Source: Acinetobacter pittii ATCC 19004 = CIP 70.29 (lineage in GTDB: Bacteria; Pseudomonadota; Gammaproteobacteria; Pseudomonadales; Moraxellaceae). Taken from it: a stretch of DNA of 64,000 bases. Location: the NCBI RefSeq assembly GCF_000369045.1, contig NZ_KB849797.1:142844-206843 (forward strand), written 5' to 3'. Of this stretch, positions 38,968-47,251 are shown in pieces. How positions within the stretch are numbered: position 1 is the first letter of the stretch; the number at the start of each line of letters is the position of its first letter. Made by a program: the position numbers and the translations under genes. The notes below the pieces were generated by a model, which saw only the letters and a list, made by a program, of their open reading frames with translations, made no database searches and was not told the origin of the DNA.

Positions 38968-39061
38968 CTTACTTTTCAAAGATGAAAAGTAAGCAAAAAT
39001 CTTTTGTTAGACTGATGGTACGTTCATGTACCACAGTCTAACTGGCGGCATCCATGCCGCC
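38968..39061. repeat. Cluster of three extragenic hairpins
   Basis: Three perfect or near-perfect hairpins follow in order after rdgB. First, CTTACTTTTC/GAAAAGTAAG (38968-38977 with 38984-38993). Second, GTTAGACTG...CAGTCTAAC with an inner TGGTAC/GTACCA (39006-39042). Third, GGCGGCA/TGCCGCC (39044-39061). The first is nearly the same as the hairpin at 8602-8627. The cluster looks like a mosaic REP-like extragenic element rather than a terminator. Confidence 0.65.
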
Positions 39062-39100
39062 TTCGCACAAGCAGGTGTAGGGGAAAAATTTTTAAATTAA

Positions 39101-39976
39101 TTATAGTGGGAAATGCAAAAATACCGCATAAATCGCAATAAAAATACAACTCACAATCGTCCCTGAGGCAATGTAAGCCGCCGATCTTCCCGTCCCTTGA
39201 TAATGTGTTTCTAGCGCTACAATATTGGCTGCTGGCGGCAGACAGAACATTAAAAACATCACTCCAATTTGCTGACTGATATTTGGAATGGGTAAAAATC
39301 TATAAGTTAAGCCACAAAGAATAAACCCGCACACTACTTTAAATGCTTGAGCTTTTGTACTGTAAATTAAGTCTTTTAAATGCACTCGGGTACGGCGTAG
39401 CCACATTCCCAGCACACACATACCAGCAAAAGTCATGACAAACTTGGCAACTTCATATACCCAATGTATAGCAGGATGCTCGATATGTTGAGCACCTAAC
39501 GACCTAAGTAAAAGTGCACAGAATATTGAAATACACGGTGGAGAGGTTAAAACCTTTTTTAATATGTTGAGCTTACTTTGTGGTGCAGTGGTGACTGCCG
39601 TAACAGCCCATGCATTTCCAAAAAGAGACATACCAATATATAAAGCCACAATAGGGGCCGTAGCATCAGGACCAAATAAAGCCATGGCAAAGGGAAAGCC
39701 AAGCCACCCCATGTTGGTATAACTCACGCATAGCGCTAATAATCTATCTTTAAATAGAGCTAAATAGGCAAAGAAAATAAGAAATGCTGAACCGAAGCTA
39801 AACAGAATCAAACTCAAACTACCTGGCTGATAAAATACCATGTTGTAAATAATAACAATTGGAATCAGGAGTCGTGCAAGCCAAGCTGAAAGAATAGGTT
39901 TTATGGTTTCTGCAATGGAAGTCTGAGCAAGTAGAAGTCCTATGATAAATGCCAATACAGGCAGTAGTAGCGCCAC
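39101..39976 (-). CDS. AEC-family permease
   Basis: The 291-residue protein has about 8-10 hydrophobic helices and the auxin-efflux-carrier/MdcF fold. It starts MALLLPVLAFIIGLL, carries LARLLIPIVIIYNMVFY and ends with FLMFCLPPAANIVALETHYQ, a segment where AEC transporters carry a conserved Pro/Asn. Substrates of this family range over malate, malonate and amino-acid-like compounds, so a specific substrate cannot be stated. It is flanked by the extragenic hairpin cluster and the divergent tatABC promoter. It has no operon partner. Confidence 0.8.
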   Translation of the reverse strand: MALLLPVLAFIIGLLLAQTSIAETIKPILSAWLARLLIPIVIIYNMVFYQPGSLSLILFSFGSAFLIFFAYLALFKDRLLALCVSYTNMGWLGFPFAMALFGPDATAPIVALYIGMSLFGNAWAVTAVTTAPQSKLNILKKVLTSPPCISIFCALLLRSLGAQHIEHPAIHWVYEVAKFVMTFAGMCVLGMWLRRTRVHLKDLIYSTKAQAFKVVCGFILCGLTYRFLPIPNISQQIGVMFLMFCLPPAANIVALETHYQGTGRSAAYIASGTIVSCIFIAIYAVFLHFPL

Positions 39977-40145
39977 GCTCTCTCCTCTTGCTCATTAAAA
40001 CCAGCTTGCTATGCTACACCTTTTCAAAATGAAATGTACTCTCCATTTCAAGTAATTTAAGTGACTCTTTTCAAACTATGTATAAATAAAAAAAGAAGAT
40101 ATTCAGTTTATAAAATGAACTTTTTAGGTTTTGACAGTCATTCAT

Positions 40146-40184
40146 TGTCTTAAAAATGACATATAAATGTCACATTCCTGTCAT
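40146..40184 (+). promoter_or_regulatory. Four tandem Pho-box half-sites upstream of tatA
   Basis: Pentamers TGTCT, TGACA, TGTCA and TGTCA begin at 40146, 40157, 40168 and 40179, exactly 11 bp apart. The last pair, TGTCACATTCCTGTCAT, is close to the enterobacterial Pho-box consensus. A TATAAA -10 element (40198-40203) follows. The tatA ATG is at 40229 with AGAGG upstream. Pattern evidence only. Confidence 0.8.
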
Positions 40185-40228
40185 GGCAACCTGTTGATAT
40201 AAAGCAAACTGAAAAGAGGTATAAGATC

Positions 40229-40447
40229 ATGGCCGGTTTATCTATTTGGCATGTCGTTATTTTTGCAATTGTCGTTATTTTATTATTCGGTACGTCTAAA
40301 TTAAAAAATATCGGTAAAGACGTAGGCGGTGCAGTAAAAGACTTTAAAAAATCAGTTCGTGAAGAAGATGAGACCACTGCTCTTAATACTCCACGAACAA
40401 TTGATGCCCAAGTCAAAACACCTGACAGCACATCAGTAAAAAGCTAA
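40229..40447 (+). CDS. tatA: Sec-independent translocase subunit TatA
   Basis: Forms the oligomeric pore of the twin-arginine pathway. The 72-residue protein has one N-terminal transmembrane helix (about 6-20, [15 protein letters not shown]), the [23 protein letters not shown] hinge and amphipathic helix (spread over residues 21-43), and a charged tail. It starts [11 protein letters not shown], canonical for TatA. It is the first gene of tatABC and is followed by tatB 12 bases later. Confidence 0.96.
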   Translation: MAGLSIWHVVIFAIVVILLFGTSKLKNIGKDVGGAVKDFKKSVREEDETTALNTPRTIDAQVKTPDSTSVKS

Positions 40448-40459
40448 AGGTTTTCGACC

Positions 40460-40897
40460 ATGCTTGATGTAGGAATGACAGAGCTACTCTGTTTTGCAAT
40501 TATTGCAATTTTAGTTTTAGGTCCGGATAAACTTCCAGAAGCTGCACGCTTTGCTGGTCGTTGGTATGTTCGCCTAAAACGTTATATTACCAATTTGCAA
40601 AATGAGATTGATCAAGAGTTGCGTCTTTCTGAGTTTCGAAAAGAGATGCAAGAAGAACTCAACCGCATTGAAGCACTAGAACGTAAAGTACAACAACAGC
40701 TTGAAGAAATTCAAAAGCAGAATATTTCTGAAAATATAGATAAGGCTGAGGCAACCAAATCAGTGCCCCAACCTATTCGGATATGTCTTCCTATATCAGG
40801 CCATTATAAAGTCCCATACATTAGAAAATTTATGCCTTTAGCATCATCAACTGATATTTCAGAGACATCACCTGTTAAATTGAAGATTGCCGTATGA
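40460..40897 (+). CDS. tatB: Sec-independent translocase subunit TatB
   Basis: Recognises twin-arginine signal peptides with TatC. The 145 residues start MLDVGMTELLCFAIIAILVLGP, with a transmembrane helix, the conserved GPDKLPEAAR hinge and then a long charged amphipathic and coiled helix (residues 25-95). The C-terminus is Ser/Pro-rich and divergent, as is usual. It overlaps tatC by four bases. Confidence 0.95.
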   Translation: MLDVGMTELLCFAIIAILVLGPDKLPEAARFAGRWYVRLKRYITNLQNEIDQELRLSEFRKEMQEELNRIEALERKVQQQLEEIQKQNISENIDKAEATKSVPQPIRICLPISGHYKVPYIRKFMPLASSTDISETSPVKLKIAV

Positions 40898-41664
40898 ACC
40901 AACTGCCTTCAACCACTGTAAATAATCAGGAAAATTTAGACCAAATGCCAATCATGAGCCATTTGGTCGTTTTACGACGTCATTTATTCAGGATTGTCGG
41001 AGTAACCTTATTTTTATTTTTTTGCTTATTACCATTTAGAAATAATACTTACCAATTACTATCTGAACCTTTGAGGCTGCAACTTCCGACCTCCTCGTCA
41101 ATGATTGCAACAGATGTCACTGCAACATTCATGGCGCCTTTTAAACTCAATTTATTTGTCGCACTTGTGCTGGCAATGCCATTTATTCTGTATGAAATCT
41201 GGTCATTTGTTCGTCCAGCGCTGTATCAAAAAGAACGTCATTTAGCACTACCATTACTCATCGGTAGTATTGTCTTGTTTTATGCGGGTGTTGCTTTTGC
41301 ATATTACATTACTCTTCCGGCAATTTTACATTTCTTTATTAGTGTATCGCCTGAAACTGTTGCACCGATGACGGATATTAATAGCTACCTAAGCTTCTGC
41401 TTAAAGTTATTTTTAGTATTTGGACTGACTTTTGAAATTCCAATCGCGACGCTCCTCCTTATTTTAATCGGTGTGGTAAATACAAAAAGCCTTGCTGAAA
41501 AGCGACGTTTTATCATTGTTGGATGCTTTTTTGTAGCGATGTTTATTACCCCACCAGATGCAATTTCAATGGTGATGTTAGCCATCCCAATGTGGTTGCT
41601 TTTCGAACTTGGCCTACTCTTTGGTAAAATTCTTGAGAAAAGAAAAAACCATTCTGCTGAATAA
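40894..41664 (+). CDS. tatC: Sec-independent translocase subunit TatC
   Basis: Polytopic receptor of the Tat system. The 256 residues have six predicted helices and the family signatures MSHLVVLRRHLFRI (N-terminus), FVRPALYQKERHL, FAYYITLPAILHFF, FGLTFEIPIATL and FITPPDAISMVMLAIPMWLLFE. The conserved Glu of the N-terminal HLxELR motif (E. coli TatC Glu15) is replaced by Val (residue 26). Other landmarks are intact. Adjacent downstream genes encode Tat substrates. Confidence 0.95.
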   Translation: MNQLPSTTVNNQENLDQMPIMSHLVVLRRHLFRIVGVTLFLFFCLLPFRNNTYQLLSEPLRLQLPTSSSMIATDVTATFMAPFKLNLFVALVLAMPFILYEIWSFVRPALYQKERHLALPLLIGSIVLFYAGVAFAYYITLPAILHFFISVSPETVAPMTDINSYLSFCLKLFLVFGLTFEIPIATLLLILIGVVNTKSLAEKRRFIIVGCFFVAMFITPPDAISMVMLAIPMWLLFELGLLFGKILEKRKNHSAE

Positions 41665-41680
41665 AATGATTTCTAAGAAA

Positions 41681-41712
41681 AAGCCTGAGCCTACAAGTTC
41701 AGGCTTTTTTAT
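41681..41712 (+). terminator. Terminator of tatABC
   Basis: Stem AAGCCTGA/TCAGGCTT with a 10-base loop, followed by a T run, 17 bases after the tatC stop. It separates tatABC from the PhoX-family promoter that follows. Confidence 0.85.
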
Positions 41713-41745
41713 GTAGAGCACTTTTTAATCTACAAAGCAATAAAC

Positions 41746-41784
41746 TGTCTTCAAAGTGACTTAAAAATGTAAGAAAAGTGTCAT
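41746..41784 (+). promoter_or_regulatory. Four tandem Pho-box half-sites upstream of the first PhoX-family gene
   Basis: Pentamers TGTCT, TGACT, TGTAA and TGTCA begin at 41746, 41757, 41768 and 41779, each 11 bp apart. The order matches that in front of tatA. A weak -10 (TAGAAT, about 41795) and the ATG (41840) follow. Confidence 0.72.
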
Positions 41785-41839
41785 TTTCAGTCCATAGAAT
41801 CAAATCAACAAATATACCCACAAAATTTACGGATTTCTT

Positions 41840-43792
41840 ATGACAACTGCTTCTACTCAACCAACGCGTCGCGAAATTTTAAAATGGTTTTCGGGGATTC
41901 CTTTTCTACCATTAGGAGCGATGGCTACGGCAGCAACATTAGCAGGTTGTAATGATAGTGATGACAGCTCAGTAGTCACTCCAACACCACAACCAAGCAA
42001 ATTTAAAAATGCAAAATTCACAGCAATGCCAGCGCCAACAACTGCAGCTGATCGTGCAACAACTGTAGTGAATTCTAAATTAAAAATTGATTGGGAAAAT
42101 TCAACCAGTACTGAATACCAACTCGCTTATAAACCTTTCTTTAAAACTGGTGATAGCGTACCAAAACTTGGTGGTGGGACGATTATCGCGGGTGGTTATT
42201 TTGATGTTAACGGCAATCCAATTATGGATAAGTCAGTTGCTGGTAAAGAGCGTCAGTTCTTTTCAGACTGTCCAGATGGTTCATCTCTAATTCAATTAGA
42301 AGGTGCGAAAGTTGATGGTGTAGCAAATCCAGTGTTCCATGTTGTTCAATTTGAATACAACTCTAAAGACCAAGCAGGTGGTGATACTTACGGTCAATTA
42401 CCTTCACCAATCGCAATTTTGACTTTAGATCAAGACCAAAAAACAGGTCACCTAGAACTTAAAAAATACTTCAATGTTGATACTGCACCAGTACACGGTT
42501 TATGGATTACTTGTGGTGCTAGCTTATCGCCTTGGAACACTCACTTATCAAGTGAAGAATACGAACCAGATGCATTCAATCAAGGCATTGGCGGTACAGA
42601 TCCAAAATATCTTGGGAAATACTTCTTTGGTGACGAAACTAAAGCAAATCCATATAACTACGGTCATTTGCCAGAAGTAACAGTTAACCTTGATGGTACA
42701 GGTAGCATTAAAAAGCACTATTGTTTAGGGCGTATTTCTCACGAACTTATCCATGTTATGCCAGACAACCGTACAGCGCTTATGGGAGATGACTACACCA
42801 ACGGTGGTTTCTTCATGTTCGTTGCTGATAAAGAAAAAGATTTATCGGCAGGGACACTATATGTTGCTAAATACATCAATACGCTAACTGAAACCTCAAC
42901 TGCTAGCATTCAATGGATCAAACTTGGCCATGCGACTAGTAAAGAAATTGAGGATTTAGTTGCTGGTGGGATTAAGTCAACTGACATCATGGAAAGTTTA
43001 ACAACCAATCCAAATGATGCCAGCTATACTGAAATCACTTTGGCAAAGAAACAGCTTTGGGTCAAACTTAAACCAGGTATGGAAAAAGCAGCAGCTTTCT
43101 TGGAAACACATCGTTATGCAGCACTAAAAGGTGCAAGTATGGCGTTCACCAAGATGGAAGGTACTAACGTAAATATTAAAGATAAAGTTGCTTACTCTGC
43201 TTTAGCTAATATTCAAGATTCAATGGTCATTGGCGGTAAAGGTTATGTTGCGGAACATAATGTAGGGTTCTCTAAAAAGATTACTGCTGGTGGCGTGCTT
43301 GCACACAAGTTAGGTAATAGCTTTACAGACAACGAAGGTAGCGCAATCAATAGCGAGTGGGTTCCTCTTTACTCATATATGCTACTCATGGGTGAAGATC
43401 TTGCTGCGAAAGATAGTTTAGGTAATACAGCGAATCCAGACAAAATTGCTAGCCCAGACAATCTGAAGTTCTCTGAAACTTTACGTACATTATTCATTGG
43501 TGAAGACTCAGGTAACCACGTGAACAACTTCTTGTGGGCATACAATGTAGATACCAAAGAGTTAACACGACTGCTTTCTACACCTGCAGGTGCAGAGTCA
43601 ACAGGTTTACATGCTGTAGATTCAATCAACGGTTGGACTTACATCATGAGCAACTTCCAACATCCAGGCGACAGTAGTAGTGTACCTGAGGATGTTAAGG
43701 CATTAATTAACCAAAATTACAACAATGGTTATAGTGCTAACGTCGGCTATATTACAGCAGACCCAATTGCCCCTTCAGTCACAACTAAATAA
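41840..43792 (+). CDS. Tat-exported PhoX-family phosphatase (first copy)
   Basis: DUF839/PhoX-family protein; characterised members are Ca/Fe-dependent alkaline phosphatases active under phosphate limitation. The 650 residues start with a twin-arginine signal TRREILKWFSG, a hydrophobic h-region and a lipobox-like TLAGC (Cys about residue 37), so it may be a Tat lipoprotein. The metal-site pieces ITCGASLSPWNTHLSSEE and the terminal IMSNFQHPGDSS are visible. It follows tatABC and has its own Pho-box run and terminator. Substrate specificity is not inferable. Confidence 0.85.
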   Translation: MTTASTQPTRREILKWFSGIPFLPLGAMATAATLAGCNDSDDSSVVTPTPQPSKFKNAKFTAMPAPTTAADRATTVVNSKLKIDWENSTSTEYQLAYKPFFKTGDSVPKLGGGTIIAGGYFDVNGNPIMDKSVAGKERQFFSDCPDGSSLIQLEGAKVDGVANPVFHVVQFEYNSKDQAGGDTYGQLPSPIAILTLDQDQKTGHLELKKYFNVDTAPVHGLWITCGASLSPWNTHLSSEEYEPDAFNQGIGGTDPKYLGKYFFGDETKANPYNYGHLPEVTVNLDGTGSIKKHYCLGRISHELIHVMPDNRTALMGDDYTNGGFFMFVADKEKDLSAGTLYVAKYINTLTETSTASIQWIKLGHATSKEIEDLVAGGIKSTDIMESLTTNPNDASYTEITLAKKQLWVKLKPGMEKAAAFLETHRYAALKGASMAFTKMEGTNVNIKDKVAYSALANIQDSMVIGGKGYVAEHNVGFSKKITAGGVLAHKLGNSFTDNEGSAINSEWVPLYSYMLLMGEDLAAKDSLGNTANPDKIASPDNLKFSETLRTLFIGEDSGNHVNNFLWAYNVDTKELTRLLSTPAGAESTGLHAVDSINGWTYIMSNFQHPGDSSSVPEDVKALINQNYNNGYSANVGYITADPIAPSVTTK

Positions 43793-43810
43793 TTTTTCAT
43801 AACCTCTTTA

Positions 43811-43848
43811 AATATTAAAGCTGGCTAAGGTCAGCTTTAATATTTTTA
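43811..43848 (+). terminator. Terminator of the first PhoX-family gene
   Basis: Perfect 13-bp stem AATATTAAAGCTG and its complement with an 8-base loop, ending in a T tract, 18 bases after the stop. Confidence 0.85.
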
Positions 43849-43896
43849 CATTCAACTTTTACTTTTTATGAAAATTAAATGAAAAATTACAGAACT

Positions 43897-43934
43897 TTTC
43901 ATTAACTTATCATCAAAACGTCAACACCTCGTCA
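43897..43934 (+). promoter_or_regulatory. Four tandem Pho-box half-sites upstream of the second PhoX-family gene
   Basis: Pentamers TTTCA, TATCA, CGTCA and CGTCA begin at 43897, 43908, 43919 and 43930, again 11 bp apart. The match to TGTCA is weaker than at the tatA promoter but the periodicity is exact. The ATG is 64 bases downstream. Confidence 0.65.
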
Positions 43935-43997
43935 CATTCACAAACTAAGCTCATGAAGAATTTTAGAACAATCTCTTTATTTACTTAGGAATTCCCC

Positions 43998-46331
43998 ATG
44001 ACAGAGCTGTCGCCATATCATGAAGACCAAGAACTGGACAATAATACTTCTGACAACATCCACTTTCGTGACATTTTAGAACAACACATCAGTCGCCGTA
44101 GTTTAATTACTAAAGCAGCAAGTGGTGCTGTAGCATTAACTTTAGCCTCTACATTAACAGGCTGTAATGATAGCGATGATGATTCAGGTTCTAACAACGG
44201 TGGAACCACACCTGTAGATCCAAATAAAAAACCAGAAAAATTAACTTTTACCGCAGTTGCGAAAAACCATAATGATCTTGTGACTGTACCTGAAGGTTAT
44301 GAAGCGAATGTCATTTTTGCTTTGGGTGATTCAATCAACCCTGCTTTTGGCGACTGGGACGACAATAATATTCCATCTGGTCCAAGCTTCCAGTTTCGCT
44401 CTGGCGACTGCCATGATGGTATGCATTATTTTGGCTTAAATACTTCAACAAACCGCTTTGACGAAAGTGTTTCAGCTGAAGGTTTGTTAGTCATGAATCA
44501 CGAATATATCAACCAGACCTTCCTTCACCCAAAAGGTCCAACAAGAGTTGATGGACGTCGTCCTGAAGATGAAGTCATTCGTGAAACCAATGCGCATGGC
44601 GTTTCTATTGTTCACATTAAAAAAGACCCAACAACTCAACAAGTAACAATTGATAAAAGTTCTGCTTTTAACCGTCGTATTACAGCATCAACAGAGATGG
44701 ATTTTGAAGGTGCAGCAGTTGGTTCTGGCTTGCTCGCAACTCGCTTCTCCCCTAATGCACGTAAAACTCGCGGTACCCATAATAACTGCGGTAATGGTTA
44801 TACACCTTGGGGCACATACTTAACCACGGAAGAAAACTTTATTGGTTATTTCCAACGTTCAGGTAGCGATGAATATGCACGTACAGATGCAGAAAAAATT
44901 GCATTAAAGCGTTATGGGTTAGGTGTTAAAAAAGATGAGCTCTATCGTTATGAGAAAGATGAGAAAGGTGCCCCTAAAAAAGATACCGAGGGCAAAATCA
45001 TTTATGAAAAAGATAAAAATGGTGAGTTAATCCCTAACGTTGATGAACAAGGACGACAAATTTATTTAGGTGCAAGTTCTCGTTACGGCTGGGAAACAGC
45101 AATTGGTCAAGTAGAGTCACAAGACTTATATGACCGCTGGAATGCCGACGTAAAAGCTGCACAAGCTACCCAAGACTACCGCAACGGTCCAAATACATTC
45201 GGATGGATGGTCGAGATTGATCCATTTGATAGACGTCAAAACCCAGTTAAACGTACTTCACTTGGTCGTTTTGCACATGAAGACAGTGCTTGCCGTGCCG
45301 TTGTAGGTCAACCATTAGCATTTTATATGGGCGATGATTCTCGCGGTGAGTACATCTATAAATTCGTCTCTACCGCAGTGTGGGATGCTAAAGATATAAA
45401 TGGCGGTTATGCAGTTGGCGACAAATACATGAACGCAGGTAAATTGTATGTTGCCAAGTTTAATAACGATGGTTCAGGTCAATGGATTGAACTTGCTTAT
45501 GGCAAAAATGGCTTAAATGAAAGCAACACGACCTACCCATTTAAATCTCAAGCTGACGTTGTCACATTTGCACGTTTAGCTGCCGATGCAGTCGGTGCTA
45601 CAAAAATGGACCGCCCAGAATGGTGTACGGTCAACCCAGTGAACGGCGAAGTTTATGTCACACTCACCAACAACTCAAATCGTGGCAAAGATTACGCGAC
45701 CGATGCTGCAAACCCACGTAACTACACAGACCTCTACAACGGCACTAAAGAGCAAAAGGGTAACGTTAACGGTCATATTATCCGTTTTAAAGAAACGGAT
45801 GACAAAACGACTGCTGAAACCTTCAAGTGGGATATTTATCTATTCGGTGCGGAAGCATCTATGGCTTCAAACATCAACTTATCGGGTCTGACAGACAATA
45901 ATGATTTGTCATCTCCAGATGGTATGTGGTTTGACCCACGTGGCGTACTTTGGATTCAAACAGATGATGGCGCATACACTGATGTTACTAACTGTATGAT
46001 GCTTGCTGCGCTACCAGGCCAGATTGGAGATGGTGCTCCTGCAACTACCTCAAATGGTCAGCAAACTTTAGTCGGTGCTAAAGTTACAGACTCAACTTTG
46101 CGCCGTTTCTTGGTGGGACCTAAGCAATGTGAGATTACAGGTATTGCGATGACACCTGACTACAAAGCAATTTTCATTAATGTTCAACACCCTGGCGAAG
46201 ATTCTGCAAGTTACTCGACACCAGAAAGTAACTGGCCAGCAACCCAGAAAGATCCAAGCAACAAAACTGCGCGTCCACGCTCAGCAACTGTTGTGATTAC
46301 CCGTAAAGATGGCGGTGTGATCGTGGGTTAA
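43998..46331 (+). CDS. Tat-exported PhoX-family phosphatase (second copy)
   Basis: A 777-residue PhoX/DUF839 protein, longer and closer to the classic PhoX layout than the first copy. It carries a twin-arginine signal SRRSLITKAASG (residues 33-44), a hydrophobic region and lipobox LTGC. The family motif is HNNCGNGYTPWGTYLTTEEN, with the Cys, PWGT and EE elements. The beta-propeller blades end in FINVQHPGEDS. An AGGA ribosome binding site precedes the ATG. It is a diverged paralogue of the preceding gene (same order of motifs), and both lie right behind the Tat genes that export them. Confidence 0.88.
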   Translation: MTELSPYHEDQELDNNTSDNIHFRDILEQHISRRSLITKAASGAVALTLASTLTGCNDSDDDSGSNNGGTTPVDPNKKPEKLTFTAVAKNHNDLVTVPEGYEANVIFALGDSINPAFGDWDDNNIPSGPSFQFRSGDCHDGMHYFGLNTSTNRFDESVSAEGLLVMNHEYINQTFLHPKGPTRVDGRRPEDEVIRETNAHGVSIVHIKKDPTTQQVTIDKSSAFNRRITASTEMDFEGAAVGSGLLATRFSPNARKTRGTHNNCGNGYTPWGTYLTTEENFIGYFQRSGSDEYARTDAEKIALKRYGLGVKKDELYRYEKDEKGAPKKDTEGKIIYEKDKNGELIPNVDEQGRQIYLGASSRYGWETAIGQVESQDLYDRWNADVKAAQATQDYRNGPNTFGWMVEIDPFDRRQNPVKRTSLGRFAHEDSACRAVVGQPLAFYMGDDSRGEYIYKFVSTAVWDAKDINGGYAVGDKYMNAGKLYVAKFNNDGSGQWIELAYGKNGLNESNTTYPFKSQADVVTFARLAADAVGATKMDRPEWCTVNPVNGEVYVTLTNNSNRGKDYATDAANPRNYTDLYNGTKEQKGNVNGHIIRFKETDDKTTAETFKWDIYLFGAEASMASNINLSGLTDNNDLSSPDGMWFDPRGVLWIQTDDGAYTDVTNCMMLAALPGQIGDGAPATTSNGQQTLVGAKVTDSTLRRFLVGPKQCEITGIAMTPDYKAIFINVQHPGEDSASYSTPESNWPATQKDPSNKTARPRSATVVITRKDGGVIVG

Positions 46332-46348
46332 TTCTTAGATGATTAAAA

Positions 46349-46374
46349 ATGCCGGTCAATTGATCGGCATTTTT
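46349..46374. terminator. Bidirectional terminator between the second PhoX-family gene and the NRDE gene
   Basis: 10-bp stem ATGCCGGTCA/TGATCGGCAT with one wobble, T run on the plus side and A run on the other. It lies between two convergent genes. Confidence 0.85.
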
Positions 46375-46378
46375 ATTA

Positions 46379-47158
46379 TCATCGATTTAAGAGAACCTGT
46401 TGCTGAACAATTTGCCCACTATGCTCGCCTTGTTGGGTCTTTTCTAACCAAAGCCATTCGTTATTGGTCATTCTTAAAAAATTTGAACAACGTGTGCCAT
46501 ACACAGGGCTTTGAATAAAAGTCGATGATAATAACTCTTCCATTTCTGGCTGAATGCCCGTATTGGGTAATAATGCCGTTGTGACCTTACGTTCATCTTC
46601 AAGAATATCCCATGCAGCATGTTGCAAAGTTAACTCTTCCGTCTGGTGCTGAAGCATAGGCAAAAACTCTTGCGTAAAACGTGTTCTTAAATGTCTGGTT
46701 TTTTCCCAATGTTCAGACATCAAACCATTTGAAACCACATAAACACCATTTGCTAATACTTGCGGGGCTTCACCACGGTTACTCATATAAACCGCTTGAT
46801 CAGCATTTCCCATAAACAGGTTAAAGCCAGCGAAGTTCTGTTGCTGCTGTTCTAATTGTTGAGCAAATCGAATCGGCAATAAATCTGACTCTAAAAAAGC
46901 CTGAACTAAATGCCCCCGAGAGGTTTCATATGATTTCTGATCTCGTCCATCCCTAAAATTGGTCAAGACAGCCCATCGGCCTTGAGGTGTAACGCCCATC
47001 CAAGTCCCACCCGACTGTAAATCTTGCCCAGCAATAATCGGTGTATGTTGCCACTGATGTAATAAAGCTGTTGGTCGATGGTAGAACTCATCCCGATTTG
47101 ACATAAGACATAAGGGCATATCATCCAGAACATGCCATGCTAAAGCCACAATACACAT
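46379..47158 (-). CDS. NRDE-family (TANGO2-like) protein
   Basis: The 259 residues begin MCIVALAWHVLDDMPLCLMSNRDEFYHR, with the NRDE motif that names the family (Pfam NRDE, human TANGO2 relative). Also conserved are GGTWMGVTPQGRWAVLTNFRD and the late GTRCSNFLRM. A Cys at position 2 fits an N-terminal nucleophile-like fold, but the biochemical function of bacterial members is not settled. It is divergent from lgt with a 93-base gap. Confidence 0.85.
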   Translation of the reverse strand: MCIVALAWHVLDDMPLCLMSNRDEFYHRPTALLHQWQHTPIIAGQDLQSGGTWMGVTPQGRWAVLTNFRDGRDQKSYETSRGHLVQAFLESDLLPIRFAQQLEQQQQNFAGFNLFMGNADQAVYMSNRGEAPQVLANGVYVVSNGLMSEHWEKTRHLRTRFTQEFLPMLQHQTEELTLQHAAWDILEDERKVTTALLPNTGIQPEMEELLSSTFIQSPVYGTRCSNFLRMTNNEWLWLEKTQQGEHSGQIVQQQVLLNR

Positions 47159-47251
47159 CTTTTCTTATTCCCTATCTTTACACATTGAATGTACAACATT
47201 TTTCACATCATTCCGCTACAATCTGTCAAAACGTAAGATCAAGGAGCAGCA

